A DNA stretch of 64,000 nucleotides from Xylaria sp. FL1777. Taxonomy: Eukaryota; Ascomycota; Sordariomycetes; Xylariales; Xylariaceae. This document shows positions 36,595 through 48,648 of this stretch, in pieces. The notes beneath the pieces are model-generated. The model was given only the letters and a program-made list of their open reading frames with translations. It was not told the origin of the DNA and did not search any database. A program made the position numbers and the translations under genes. How positions within the stretch are numbered: position 1 is the stretch's first letter; each line of letters starts with the position of its first letter. The stretch spans positions 62,001 to 126,000 of the forward strand of contig MU400562.1 in assembly GCA_022578965.1 (NCBI GenBank). The letters run 5' to 3'.

Positions 36595-38130
36595 ATGAAT
36601 CTTCTATGGTTTACGTCATTGGTCCATTTGGCTGCAGCATCACCTGTCTCATTGCCAAACCTGTCTCGTCGAGCAGTTACACAGCTAGATCAGGCAGCGT
36701 TCGAGGAGGCTCAGCAACCCGACACGAGTGCAACCAAGGCGTTCGCAGGTACTCTCATCAAGGTGCGCCCGTCAATGTTCTACAACAATGCGAACTCGGT
36801 GACTTCGTTAACTAACCGTGTTCGCTAGACGGCTGATGGCCGATGTTTATTTGTTGACGAACTTTCGGGTGATTTTAGAGCAAATCTCACACCGATTCAA
36901 ATCGCCGAATGTGGTTCTACGGACGGTCAAGAATGGGACATTATAACGAATGGAAAACATATCAATGCAGCCGATTCAATGCTCGTCGTCAGCACCCTGG
37001 TCCGTTGCAACTAGCCACCCATACTAGAATTGATGGCTAACCGATTTCTAGACAAATGCTTGTTTTAACTTCGACCCAAGGCGACAGGCTGGGAACCAAG
37101 TTATTCTATTTAGTTGCGGTGGGCGAGCTGATGGTAGCGGCGACGTCACCGATTCGCAGCTGTTCCCTTTTAATGGCGGTGCCGGCCCCCTCTCTTTCTC
37201 ACCCGAGAACGACGCGAATTCGTGCTTCACTGTCTCGGATAACGTCATTGATATCGCGCCGTGCCAGGCAGGAGACTTACACCAGCTCTTCTCTTTTGGT
37301 GATACCCTATCCCTTGAGCCCAATTCTACTTCCACGGAGGTAACGGCAACGGCAACGGCCACCCGCCTGACTACATCATCGAATCCCACATCGACCACTC
37401 TTGATCAAGGTACTACGACGACGACCGCCCAGGCCGGCACGACAACAACTTCTACGACGACAAATAGTGTAGAGACAGCCAATCCTACTGAACCTGTTCC
37501 TGTGTCCGGAGCAGGGGGAGTGCTACAACCAACCGCTGTCGCTGAAGCGCAGCAGCGTGATGATACCGCAACGCGGGCATTCGAATCTGTCAGCATTCAG
37601 TCGCCTGATGGACGCTGTCTTTTTATCGACCCAACAGCCGGGGATTTCCGCGAAAATCTTATCCCAGTGAATCTGGTGGATTGCGCAGGCACACCTAATG
37701 AGAAGTTTGACATCATTACGGCTGGAAAACATAACAATGCAGACAACTCTGCGCTCATAGTGAGCAGCTTGGTAAGTCTCACGAGCTGCGATTTCGAAAA
37801 TCAAAGACGACATCCTAACATATTTACAGATGAATGGATGCATCAGCTTCGATGGTCGTCGTCAGTCAGGTGATACTGTCAATATGTTCTCCTGCGGGGG
37901 GAGGGCAGACGGAGGTTGGTCTTATGATCCCTTCAGCTAGTAGCGATGCTAACAGCGCTTTAGGCGGCGAAACCAACAGCGGCCAAATAGTTCCCTTCAC
38001 GGGTGGAACTCAGCTAATACTTGCGCCCGAGAGCGAGGGCAATGCGACCTGCATTGTACCCGGAAATAACCGTCTTGATTCAGCGCCTTGCGCAAATGAC
38101 GGTTCGCAGGTCTTCAGAATATTAACTTGA
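36595..38130 (+). CDS. Secreted tandem beta-trefoil-like (RICIN-type fold) protein
   Basis: Five exons are inferred: 36595-36762, 36829-36999, 37052-37771, 37830-37914 and 37964-38130, giving 436 residues. A signal peptide (1-16) is followed by a possible dibasic processing site (SRR). Two homologous domains are present. Each carries a DGRCLF(V/I)D start, a GDFR(A/E)NL motif, an ITNGKH/ITAGKH motif and an FSCGGRADG motif. A Thr-rich linker separates them. The fold and the repeated QxW-like blocks suggest a carbohydrate-binding beta-trefoil of fungal type. No catalytic site is seen. The second domain keeps one intron position of the first but lacks another. Function outside the cell is inferred, possibly binding glycans. 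Confidence 0.8.
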
Positions 38131-38607
38131 TACATTATGGAGCGTCATGTACCAGGCGAATAAAGGAATATTGGTATGTGGTGTGGTTTTCTGGAATCAC
38201 TGGTCTTGGTGATTTAGATTGAATGTGGCTCTCTTTTCTCTACATATCTTCGTTACATGTACAAATATCCGGCGGAGCTGCGTCTGAGTGTTTCAGTAGA
38301 TTATCAAGACGATTAAGTCATACGATAGTAAGGAAGTGTATATTATCACTCAATATTTCCACAGAATATCCTCGCATCAAGTTCAAGGGGGTCCAAGCGG
38401 CGTATATGAAGTGCAAAGCGAACCGCAGAATCAGAGATAATCGCTTTGCTTAGCAGGCATGACGAATAAGAGAAATCCTGGCTGTTTCCTTTAATACATG
38501 TCGACTGCTATCAATCGCTATTAAACACTAGCTCTATGTACCACATTTCCCCTATGATATTTAGGAAAACAAGGTACATACTAGAGTTACCAAGCTTTAG
38601 TTTATCC
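38131..38607. other. Convergent intergenic gap
   Basis: This is the region between the 3' ends of the beta-trefoil and NmrA-like genes. Nothing distinctive was seen. Confidence 0.5.
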
Positions 38608-39671
38608 CTACCATTCTGAATTCTCAAACGAGCTCTCTTGGTCCAGCCATTCTCTGAACGGCAGCAACCCTGGATGATCAGCACGGCGTGCTTCAATGTC
38701 TGCATGATACCCGTCACTCGCAAACCAGCTAATCATGGCCCGTAGCTCGGACACCATAAAAGTCAGGGCGCTTCCAAAGACCGAATATGCCACCGGGGCT
38801 GGTTGGCCCGTCACACTCTCAAACGACCGGCTCATCTCATCAAAGTTCAACTCGTCTCCAGCAAGACCGACCGCTTTACGATTCCACTTCTTCGGGTCAG
38901 TAAATGCCAGAGCCGCAAAAATACCAATGTCCTTTGTAGCAATCCACTGCATTGGCTTGTTCTCAAGCCAATTGTGCAATGCTGCTATGAAGACCTTGGT
39001 AGGAAACCCCGGGGTGAGGTTATCCATAAACTTTCAAACCCAAAGTTAGCGACTAGCACACCTTCAAACAGCCAGATTACCGTACAGCTCAGTGAAGAAA
39101 TTTCGAGCATAGACTAGGTGTCTGGCTAAGATGCTACCGCGGAAAAATCACTTACAGCGACGGGACGTAGGATGGTCCAGCCCATGTTTTCTCCAGCTTT
39201 CCCAGTTGCAGTAGCGTCGCGAATATGATGTTCGATCTCGTACTTCGTCTGAAAATGCGGGATGGGGGTTTGATTATCCCAGGAAGCATCGTCGCCTCCT
39301 CGCTCAACGCTGCTGTATACGAAGTGCTTAACACCAGCCTTAATAGATTCGTCTATGAGTGCTTTCCCCTGTCTAATCTCCCCCTCAGAAGTGACGCCTT
39401 TCCCCATTGAGACTTGCACCGAGTAAACACCCCAGATGGGTTGTCCCGCCATATTCTGCGCTTCCTTGAACAGACTGGGAACATCATCGAGGTCTCCCTG
39501 AACGAGCTTGATGGAATGAGATATTAATCTTAGTCTCTTCGCAGTGGAGCTAGAAACGTCCCTCGTAACAGCAAGGATAGTGAAATCTTCAGTTTTCTGG
39601 CCGAGTAAGGCATCAATGACAGCACCGCCCTGCTTCCCCGTGGCGCCTGTGACGAGGATGACTTTAGCCAT
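38608..39671 (-). CDS. NmrA-like NAD(P)-binding protein
   Basis: Two exons are inferred on the minus strand: 39156-39671 and 38608-39030, giving 312 residues. The join reads ILRPVA-FMDNLTPG, standard for the family. The NAD(P) motif GATGKQGGAV starts at residue 9. A VYSVQ segment and HFVYSS (strand five) follow, and FQTKYEIEHHIR is the usual helix. NmrA-like proteins belong to the atypical short-chain dehydrogenase group and may act as redox sensors or reductases; several occur in biosynthetic clusters. The gene is divergent from the SnoaL-like gene, with starts about 380 bases apart. Confidence 0.9.
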
Positions 39672-40051
39672 TTGGGGCTATTACAGTTGACGGTGTATGA
39701 AATATCTTTTGGGGTTATCCGAGATAAATTTGAACGTTGAAGGGTAAGGAAAATCATGAAGAGGGGTACGGTCTTTGCTTTGTATCATAACTGTTCCTTT
39801 AAGCTTTGTCGGGCATCATTGCCGGCGAACTTACTTTACAACGGTCGGCGTCGGACAAAACACTGCTCTGCATATTGCATCTGGGCACTAACTTCAATCG
39901 AGAAGCCACAGAATTCCACGCACTATGTGAACTCTGTATCTTTTATATGAAGTTCGTATCCGGCCAAGATCGATGGCCGCTCAATGAGGTCTTGAAGAGC
40001 TATCGATTGAAGTTCTCCCTTTTCCACTTCGTTTCTCGTATTATGTACAGA
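39672..40051. other. Divergent promoter region of the NmrA-like and SnoaL-like genes
   Basis: About 380 bases between divergent starts. The frame of the SnoaL-like gene stays open upstream of 40052, so its true start could lie further left. Confidence 0.4.
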
Positions 40052-40612
40052 ATGGATGTTTCTAGACTACGGCGTATGCAGACCATCGATACACTTCTAG
40101 ATGGGTATAGCAGCCTCTCGGTCGCGAAGCTGCTCGAGCCTCTTGCGCCCGACTTTCACCACCAGACGCTACCCGAGAGTTTAGGCATGCCCATCCGTGA
40201 TAGAGATGCCTTCGCGAAGCACGCAGAAGGGGTGTTCGGCTTGTTTCAAGAGTTCAAAATGATACGAAAGACGGTCGTCGACGATGCCGCCGCGGGCATC
40301 GTGGTAATCGACGCGCAAATGCTCGGCACCTTGACAGGGGGCAAAGGCGAATGGAACAACGAGTGTGTCATGATGGTTAGGTTGACCGAAGATGGTTCCA
40401 AGGTCCTCGACATCAGAGAATTCGTCGATAGTACGAAGGCTATAGAAATGGCTCGGAGACACGCACCCGAAGAATTTGGCGGCAAAGCGACGGACACCTT
40501 CAACAACAGAGAGGCAGGGCTTTTTGACTGGAGAGTGATAGACTCGGATTCATGGATTCATTTCGGCGCGGCAGTTATTGCTCTGATCGGCTTACGCCGG
40601 GTGTTTCTATAA
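40052..40612 (+). CDS. SnoaL-like small protein
   Basis: A 186-residue single-exon frame. It opens with MDVSRLRRMQTIDTLLDGY, then LAPDFHHQTLPESLG, and ends its core with MMVRLTEDGSKVLDIREFVDSTKA. This pattern (helix, then a cone-shaped alpha+beta barrel with an REFVDS-type C-terminal strand) is that of SnoaL-like NTF2-fold proteins. Such proteins bind small aromatic or polyketide ligands, and some act as cyclases. Upstream in-frame ATGs at 39947 and 40043 are possible starts. The C-terminal stretch after about 150 is less typical and may be a tail. Its placement beside NmrA-like and DUF1772 genes supports a metabolic role. Confidence 0.7.
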   Translation: MDVSRLRRMQTIDTLLDGYSSLSVAKLLEPLAPDFHHQTLPESLGMPIRDRDAFAKHAEGVFGLFQEFKMIRKTVVDDAAAGIVVIDAQMLGTLTGGKGEWNNECVMMVRLTEDGSKVLDIREFVDSTKAIEMARRHAPEEFGGKATDTFNNREAGLFDWRVIDSDSWIHFGAAVIALIGLRRVFL

Positions 40613-41056
40613 GTGACATGCCATGGAGGAGGTGTGTTGCATATTGTTGGCAGAGAAATCTATTAGATGATCCCGTTGCTCCAGTTCAACAACATAGATC
40701 CAAAATACACACATATGTCGACTTATATAATGAAGGCCGGATAATGCGCCTAGACACTAGTAAATTTTGGAAGGAAGTTTTCGATTTCGGCTTCAAAAGT
40801 CAGTCTTTCCATTTGTGGTTGATTCTGAGTAATGCTATGAACCACCTGAGGACTTAATACCATGTTATAAGTCGAGAGTTACGCTATCTCACAAGCTCGT
40901 GTACTTCAAAGCCTTGATAAATTATATTAAGTACTAGCGTGTCGCTGAGGTCAAACCATCCCAGAACAATTAGCATCAACATATATTCCGTTACCCGAGT
41001 ACACCTCTTGGCTAAACGTTCTGCTAATACCGGTGTTTTCCTAACAATAATGCTCT
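40613..41056. other. Convergent intergenic gap
   Basis: A short AT-rich interval with no gene seen. Confidence 0.45.
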
Positions 41057-41642
41057 TTAACCTCTCAAAGCCTGCGTGAAAGCCAGAGAGCCAGCGATTA
41101 CTGGGGTGATGAGGCGTACGGTATTAAACTTGATCCATTTGCGGGCATAACTTTCTGCCAGCTTGTTGTCGACTCCGCCCTTGGGGTCCTTGAGAGCGTT
41201 GATCTTTTGATTGATTGGCTGCATGTTTAGAGCTGAGTGCACCACGGTGATGAGATGGCACATGGCCGAGATGGCGTAGATTCTCCAGTCTCCGAGCCTG
41301 CCGCTCTCTCCCTGAGCCCAAGCCGCCCATGCCGTATACCCGTATCCGAAGATACCTAGGGTGCTGATGGGCCGAAAGAAAACATTTCCCACCTTCCAGA
41401 ATATTGGCCATTGTCCTCCAAGCAAGCGTGCTCTGTCCGCATGGTCGGATGAAGATGATGGCGGGAAGTCCACAAGCACAGCCGGGACGCCCATGAAGGA
41501 TTGAGTAATTGCATTGCCTATTTAATGGAATTAATAACACTGCCTTCTCTACGTGGTATGAGATAAGTTCCGCCCACTCACCGAAGAGGATAAAAGAACA
41601 TGCGATGGTAGTCCCAACCACAAGCTCGGGGGCAATAGCCAT
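41057..41642 (-). CDS. DUF1772 membrane protein (anthrone oxygenase-like)
   Basis: Two exons are inferred on the minus strand: 41582-41642 and 41057-41517, giving 173 residues. The join reads FILFG-NAITQSFMGVP. Hydrophobic segments lie at the N-terminus, in the middle (ISTLGIFGYGYTAWAAWA), near ICHLITVVHSALN-like residues (here MCHLITVVHSALN), and at the C-terminus. The NMQPINQKI motif matches the NxxPxN pattern of DUF1772. The family includes anthrone oxygenases that add oxygen to anthrones in anthraquinone pathways, working at membranes. No polyketide synthase is in the window to confirm that use. Confidence 0.85.
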
Positions 41643-43108
41643 GTCAATGTGTCTTATTGATTATTGTTTCTAACAGTTTGGTAAAGGTGAAGCCTCTGTG
41701 AATATGAAGTGATTAAATATTCTCAATCCAGCACCAGGGTGCTCGCGGTCATAAATGTAGTGAACTATTCACCTCACTCTCATTAGAAGGCTGGTCATTA
41801 CTCTTGTTGTACGAAAGATCTACACGAGTTAAAAGCATGACAAGGTATAGAAGGACTACACGTAATCTCACGTGCCAGATAGCCGTACGAGGTCATACGA
41901 GATCGTACGCCCCAATACGAGCCCGTACGCGCTGGACGCTACGGATTGCAGGTTTCGGCTCTTCAACCCTCACCTATCTAAGACATATTAATGACGTTCG
42001 TAGATACCGATGGCCGACAGAGTTGTATATAGTAAGTCAGACTGCCATCTTGGTTGCCGGAAGGCTTCCGAGTGGCCCATACGGATACTTGTGCTACAGA
42101 AGATTATTCCAATCCGAGCAAGAGTCTTCAGGCCCTTGTTCAGGCCCTTGTTCAAGCCCTTGATTTAGCTCTCGTGTTGCCTCACGCTCATTCGCATACT
42201 GCTTGATCGTATATACTTAATGCAAACTAGTCGGTCGCAAACTCTACGACAGAGCACCGAGAGCAATAATGTAGACCTGCATGAAGTCCGGAGCGAGCTC
42301 TTAGGGCCGACTCTCGTCTCCACGGTAGAGATCTACGAAAGGTTTTTTTGTAATTAAATACGTTGATTTAAGACTGAAGGGCCATAAATTGTGGAATATG
42401 GATTTCTTGATGCCTTGTTCCACAGTTTCTCTTGCGTGATATATGTAGATGTCGAGTTGGTGGCCATAAATACCGTTGTTGTCAATTCCGCAACAACGGC
42501 GTCGTTTTGCGCGACAGTAGAACTTATCCGAATTAGGTAGCAGGAACAAGTTTCTACTCTCCCAGTCCCACCGATAGTATACGTTTAACCTAATTTTTAG
42601 GTTTTAGATCGCCGATCTATGCTAGTTCAATAATCGGGAAATTGTAGTACACTTATATAACTTTTCTAAACTTGATACCTGGCGCTGAACAACCTGATAG
42701 TTGAGAAGGCGTGAGAAGCGAATACCACCGCGCTATTAGAATCCCTAAGCTTCGCTTGGTATTGACCTTTCATGCTCTAGCGGTCATTTCTTTTATTGTG
42801 GAATAGTAGTATCATATTAGGTTTTTTATTAGCTACGGGTTATATCTATTAATATCGAGGATATTATCTGTCATAGAAAGTTACACTTACCATGCTTTCA
42901 GATTATTTGCATTGTATCATAATTATATGTCTTTATGCTCCTTTTTATCTAGAATGAGGTATTATGAGTAGCTATATACAATAATACGACGGCTGAAATT
43001 CGAGCTCGACTCGACAAATAGCAGCTCCTTATTAAGCTTTTTGTCGCTAAAACTCGTCTATTTGTCATGATGTATTATTTACGTGCTTGTCTCGTTCACC
43101 TTGCTTGG
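41643..43108. other. Intergenic region, AT-rich with tandem repeats
   Basis: No gene recognised over 1.4 kb. It contains a run of TACGAG/GTACG words near 41880-41935 and the TTCAGGCCCTTG tandem repeat listed separately. The right half (42560-43080) is markedly AT-rich. Confidence 0.45.
42127..42162. repeat. 12-bp tandem repeat, three copies
   Basis: TTCAGGCCCTTG is repeated head to tail three times. The third copy differs by one base (A for G at position 5). Confidence 0.9.
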
Positions 43109-45058
43109 CTATGATATCTTGGTTCTCAACTTTTCCAGCGTTCTTGTAGCATGTTGAACGTATTCGTACCTTTCTCGCCTATCTTGAGCATCGGACTCTT
43201 CCCACAACCGTAGAGCTTCTTGCTTGCGGGCCTCACTTCGTGGCTCAAATGCCATCTCGAAAGGATCAGGCTTGATAATAAGCAGCGAGTTGGACTTGTC
43301 GACAGGGACCGGTATATCAAGGCCCGTAACTAAGTTTTTCTTTGGTTTAAGATTGAAACACCAGCTTAGCGCGCCACAGGCGACTATGAGTTCGTCTTGG
43401 GTTAGGGTTTGCCCCAGGCACTGTCGCTGGCCCCAACCAAACGAAGTCATGCCCTTGATTGTTGGAAACTGTGTGAGCGGTTCCTGGTAGGTTGGCCAGC
43501 CAGGTTCAAGCCATCTCTCGGGGCGGAAGTTATCAGGGTCCGGGTACTTTGAAGGGTTTCGGAGAAACGCCCTGTGTTGTTAGCGTAGAAGAGGAGGGGG
43601 GATTTCGAAAATTCCGTCATAACTCACCAATCAAGCGGAAGAATCCGTGTTCCTTTAGCAAGGTAATAACCTTGATATACGTCATCAGCCTCCATTTCGT
43701 GGGCGACGCCTATCACAGGTCAGTCTTGTGGATCACGATACTCGCACACGACAGGCTCGGTTACCGGTTGGGACGTTGGGCCTCCATCTCATGGTCTCTT
43801 TGATGCATGCTCTCAATTTTGGTAACCTCGGTGCATCTTCGAGTGTTGGCATTCGGCCTTGACATTCCTCATCGATTTCCTTCTGTACAATGCCTTGCCA
43901 CTGGGGGTGGTGCACCATAGAGACGAGCCAATAAGACAGAGGGCCGGCCACGGTAAATATACCGACAAGGGCTATCATACCAATAACACAAGATGCTTCA
44001 TAGTCCCCGGAGAGATTTGACCGCTTGTGGCCTTTCATCAAGTACTGCTGGGCGAAGCAAGGTCTCTGTAGGCCTAGGGCCATCTTCGTACGAGTTTGAA
44101 TCAGTCGTTCCATCCACCAGTCCTGCTGCTCGTCATGACGTTTGCGCTCTGCTCTTTTCCAGGGATTTATCATCTCAGGCAGATGCCATAGCGGCGTGAA
44201 CACATTGGTAATAGGACCGGCTGGTGACATCTGGGTTAGTAGCCCCCAGGCACTTTTTGTACAATACTCGCTGAGGTTCGGATCATCCCACGTCAGCTGA
44301 CACATGACTTTTGATGCCATGTCTTCCAGACTGAACTGAAAGTTTTCAGGGGTTTCTATTAATCTTACTAGCCATCTCTTAGCCTCATGGTACATGATAC
44401 CGTGATAGTGGGCGTTGCTTGCCTCGGTTAGGTAAGCGTGAGTCAAGCGTCGCTGGCGAGACCAGTACTCTAGGACTAATTATTAGAAATAGTCATAGCG
44501 ATTATGTTAGAGCTCTTACGGTTCTTTCCCATCAGCGGCAAATATTCCATTGAACCTTCTGTACTTTTAGAATCGAATATTGATCTTATTGTTGGACGAT
44601 CAGAGTTGTATCTTGCTCTCCTGACCATGAGTTCTTCTGCTACAGCCTCATCTGTTACAACGAGAATTCGGGAACCGAGGATTTCCGTCATATAGAATCC
44701 ATTTAAGCCACTATCTAAATATTCCAAGTTAGTATGATCATTTGAGAGCTTGCTAGGATAACATTAAAGAGCCATTCTCTAGTAAAAACTGAGGTACGGG
44801 AATAGAGACTTAGCGTTTGCTCATTCAACCGTGCCCTACGCGAGAACTGCTAGAAATTTTCGTACACTGATGCGCCCATTCATGAAACTTGAGCCACATG
44901 AAGTTGATTGGAAGGTCATGGATACGTCCAAGATAAGGAATGAGCGTCGGACCTGGCACCCTTTTGGGACCATTGATCTCCGTAAACAACGTGTACAAGC
45001 GAACTAGACTCAGGACAACTAGGGCGGCCCCTAGGGCAATAAGCGTCAAGGGGTGCAT
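43109..45058 (-). CDS. Cytochrome P450 monooxygenase
   Basis: Five exons are inferred on the minus strand: 44866-45058, 44520-44714, 43765-44469, 43628-43709 and 43109-43571, giving 545 residues. Junctions rebuild FHEWAHQYSGLNGFY, MGKNQYWSRQRRLTHAYL and NVPTGVAHEMEADDVYQGYY. An N-terminal anchor (LIALGAALVVLSLVRLY) would tether it to the ER. The heme motif is FGWGQRQCLG with Cys443 as axial ligand. An ETMRWRP helix and a PERW motif are also seen. The second acceptor could be four residues upstream; the chosen site gives the better family fit. It is a typical secondary-metabolism-type fungal P450, with the family and substrate not assigned. Confidence 0.92.
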
Positions 45059-46522
45059 AACAACTATCCGACGAAGTCATATGAAGAGGAAAGACAAGAA
45101 ATTCTTCGAATCCGATTTCTTCGTGGCAGGTGTCAGACGGGAATAGAGCTAAAGATATGAGCATAGGCACTTTCATCCGATAACAACAATAGATACACGC
45201 TTTTCAAAAATCTAGTGGATGGAGTGGTAGTCTGTTGCCGGAAACTTGACTGCGCATCTCGTATTCGGCCGTGACATATGATGTATTTGATCTTCCCGGC
45301 AGTAAGCTTAGTTCGGTTCATACATGTAGATCTGCTACGGCTTCCTGAGAATCAGGTATGATACAATATCTTCGTGTTGTTAGTCAACGTGATACATAAG
45401 GTTCGCGAAGGGATAGGATTAGCTAAGATTCTATAGAATTGGGGACCTTTTTGGCTACATTCATCCCTGACGCAGGTCAACCTGCCTTTCATAACATGTA
45501 AGGGTCGAGGTAAAGGAGCAGCCCAGAGTCTATAGAGTTCAGGACCCCTGGCTAGAATATTCCTTGACACGGTAAACTTGGCTTCTATAACTTGCAAGGT
45601 TTCGAGATAAAGCACTGTCGTGATCAATAGTGGTGGAGATACAGCTGGTGGTCTCTGAACTCACAATCGGCAACCCCAAGAATCATATATTCATTTAGAT
45701 GTAAGAACCCCTCATCCAGACCTTCAATTACTTTATTGGGAAACAAGAGTCCGCATATTACGAAGATTTATACGACAATCGATGTTCGGGTCTAGTGTAG
45801 GATAAAGAATTCACCTACGAGTCCTACCCTGATATAATGCCCGAACGTCATATACATGTATGTCTTCAAAAACCTAGAGTCTACGGCATAATGTATATTA
45901 CATACTTAGGTGTATACATACTCAATTTGACAACTTCCCTCCTCCCACTCCATTTCTTGGCACTTACTGTTAGCGCAGACGGGAAGGCCCCTATACATTT
46001 TGTATGCGGGATTTCCTGCGAGCACTAGCAAGCCATGAAATACAAGTTTCAAGACATTCCAGCCTTAGCACAGTCAACAATAGGCCGTATTCCTACGTTC
46101 GAGGAGAGAATACATGCTCGAGCCTCGTTTCACTAAACGTCAACCGGCGTAACATAAAAGTTTCTCTTGAGCCACGCGCATCACGGTCCGATCCCCGCAT
46201 ATCGAAATTCATTGGCATGAAAATATATGCGAGATAGTAACAAACACCTTCGTGGGACACCAGTGTTCAATGTGGTCGATATTGCCCTCATTCAACGAAT
46301 GAGCATGCAACCCTTGCCGGTAATTCGGGTGCCCGTTTAGGAATCTAGGAGCGTGAAACACAATCAGTTGCTTGGATATTGTTACCTAAGAATATATTCC
46401 GGATCTCGGCCGTTAGACTAGGGAAGCTTGGAACCTAAGGAGCCGATGTTGTTTTGATGATATGTAGGGGCTCTGCCACCTATATCCAGATCAATTCTGT
46501 TCCTACTTCATACCCTTCCGAC
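45059..46522. other. Divergent intergenic region of the P450 and FAD monooxygenase
   Basis: About 1.4 kb between divergent starts and AT-leaning. Short frames lack motifs. Regulatory sites must lie here, but I could not identify a specific factor site. Confidence 0.45.
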
Positions 46523-48192
46523 ATGACTGCCTTCGAGAGTCAAAAAATGGGTTCTGCTCATACTGCCGGTGACTGCAAACCCGTCGGTTCGTACCCCCCG
46601 ACCGGGATCGATGTCCTGATTGTGGGCACGGGTCTTGCCGGCCTAACAGCATCCATTGAGTGCATACGCAAAGGTCACAACGTTCGTATGCTTGAGCGCA
46701 TGAATGATATCAACACCGCAGGTATGTGCTACTGCCTTACGTCCAGCACTTAATCTAGCTCTAATGCTTGGTTTTAGGGGACATGTACTTCATGGGCCAT
46801 AGTGCCATCCAATTTTTCCGACATTGGCCAGAGCTGCTCCAAGAATATGAGAGTATCTCCATGAGCAATGCATGGCTCGAGACGTTTAAACATAGTGGCG
46901 AACGCACAATTCCTCCAATGAAGGTATCCGATCGGCTGCGCCGTGCGGGGATGGATCCAAATACGCCTCCGGGAGCTTTCCAGATGAGACCACTTGTCTA
47001 CAGGATGTTCGTCAACCAAGTGGAAAAGCTAGGAGTTAAGATAGAATTTGGGAAGAAAGTAGTTGATTACTGTGAAGATGAGTCACGCGAGAAAGCAGCC
47101 GCCATTACAGACCAAGGAGAGCGTTTCGAAGCGGACATCGTGGTCGCTGCGGATGGCGTTGGCTCCAAGAGCCAGAAACTTGTAGGTGGACAGGTGAGAG
47201 CAAGAAGCTCCGGCAGAGCCATGTGGAGAGCTGCTTTCACTTTAGATCACCTAGACAAGAACCCCGAAGTTAAAGAGTTCTTCGGCCGGATGGGCGGAGA
47301 AAAAAACGATGAGCCAATTATTAGGACGTTTTTAGGGTGGGTTTTCCGTACCTCTGTCGTGAGACGTGGCCTGACCTGACTATTTCCTAGGCCTGGGACA
47401 TACGCGCTGACTTTGACTCGGCCCGGCGCTTTCATTTGGATCATGAACCATGATGTAAGGCATATTCGAGCTGTGTACTATGCGTCTACTGATAACGTTA
47501 TACAGGTGACAGGATCTGAAGAAGAAAGCTGGACTCATACAGTCGAGTTCGATGAGGTAGTCAATAATATGGACAAGGGAGTTGGCCCAGTGCCATGGGC
47601 TCCAATATTCAAGGAGTTGGTGAAGGTCACCCCTCCTCAGACAATTCTCAACTTCGAGCTCTTCTGGCGTAATCCACAGCCTTCATGGTGTTCCCCTGGT
47701 GGTCGGGTAGTTCAGATTGGGGATGCCGCACATTCCTTTCTACCGGCATCCGGCAACGGCGCCACTCAGGCCATGGAGGATGCTGTGTCCCTAGCCTCAT
47801 GTCTTCAGATTGGCGGTAAGAAGGATATACCGTTATCTGTCAAGACTCATATTCGGTTTCGCTTCATTCGATGTGCTTGTGCACAGAAGCTAGGGTTTTC
47901 CAATGCTGAGCTACTTCAGGACACGAACTGGAACGAAGTTAAGATCGACCCAAAACGTGCACAGCCAAAGCTCCCCAGCTGGATCTGGAAACACGATCCA
48001 GAACAGTACGCCTACAAGAATTATCACGAGATGTCAGAAACTGTCAAGCGCGGGATACCGTTTGATCAAGTTGACACTGTCCCTCCCAACTATCCACCGG
48101 GCTATCGGTATCAACCGTGGAGTATCGACCAGATTATGGAAGATATCAAGAACGGAAAGCCCATCAACCTAGGGGACGGAGAATGGGAGTAA
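46523..48192 (+). CDS. FAD-dependent monooxygenase (salicylate hydroxylase-like)
   Basis: Four exons are inferred: 46523-46721, 46778-47336, 47391-47454 and 47506-48192, giving 502 residues. The FAD motif GTGLAG is at 35-40, followed by an LERM acidic end of strand two. The GDG-type segment reads VVAADGVGSKSQK. The second FAD/ribityl motif is GDAAHSFLPASGNGATQAMEDA. These mark group A flavoprotein hydroxylases, which use NAD(P)H and oxygen to hydroxylate aromatic or polyketide substrates. An upstream in-frame ATG at 46454 would add 23 residues. The 51-nt third intron is in frame and stop-free, so the unspliced form would also be translatable. It faces a P450 across a shared upstream region. 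Confidence 0.9.
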
Positions 48193-48648
48193 GTTTGATG
48201 CGCTCGACGTTTTCTTGCATTATAACGTCATCAATGACTAGTCGGTAACATTAGGTATGGCTGTTGGGGGATTAGAGTACAACCCGCTGAGTGTATTAAG
48301 AATAGCTACAATGTACTTAAGTCAATCTATGCTATCAATAAGAAATAGAAATTGCGTCAAATACGTGAGAGCCTACAAATATTATGCGGTAGCATGAGGG
48401 CCCATTCGATACTAAGCCTTATTCTAGCTTACTTATGGGTTTGCCAAACACATTATTACCTTTACATCAATTGCGCGATTAGATTAAAAGGCTGTTGCAA
48501 CTGTCCTTTCTATCGGAAGACTTACCAGCCAGACCAACATTGCTAAGTATGAAAAGTGCTGCAATGCAAGAAGACAAATGTTTGGATGACAAGTCGGTAA
48601 AATCTAAATCAGTGCATCTATTATTGACTGATAGCTACTCGGATCCAT
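48193..48648. other. Convergent intergenic gap
   Basis: No gene seen between the 3' ends of the FAD monooxygenase and the sedolisin. Confidence 0.5.

Noticed and set aside
41880..41940. Cluster of TACGAG/GTACG words as a possible CRISPR-like or operator array
   Set aside because: Units are irregular in length and spacing, there are no constant repeats, and the sequence is eukaryotic.
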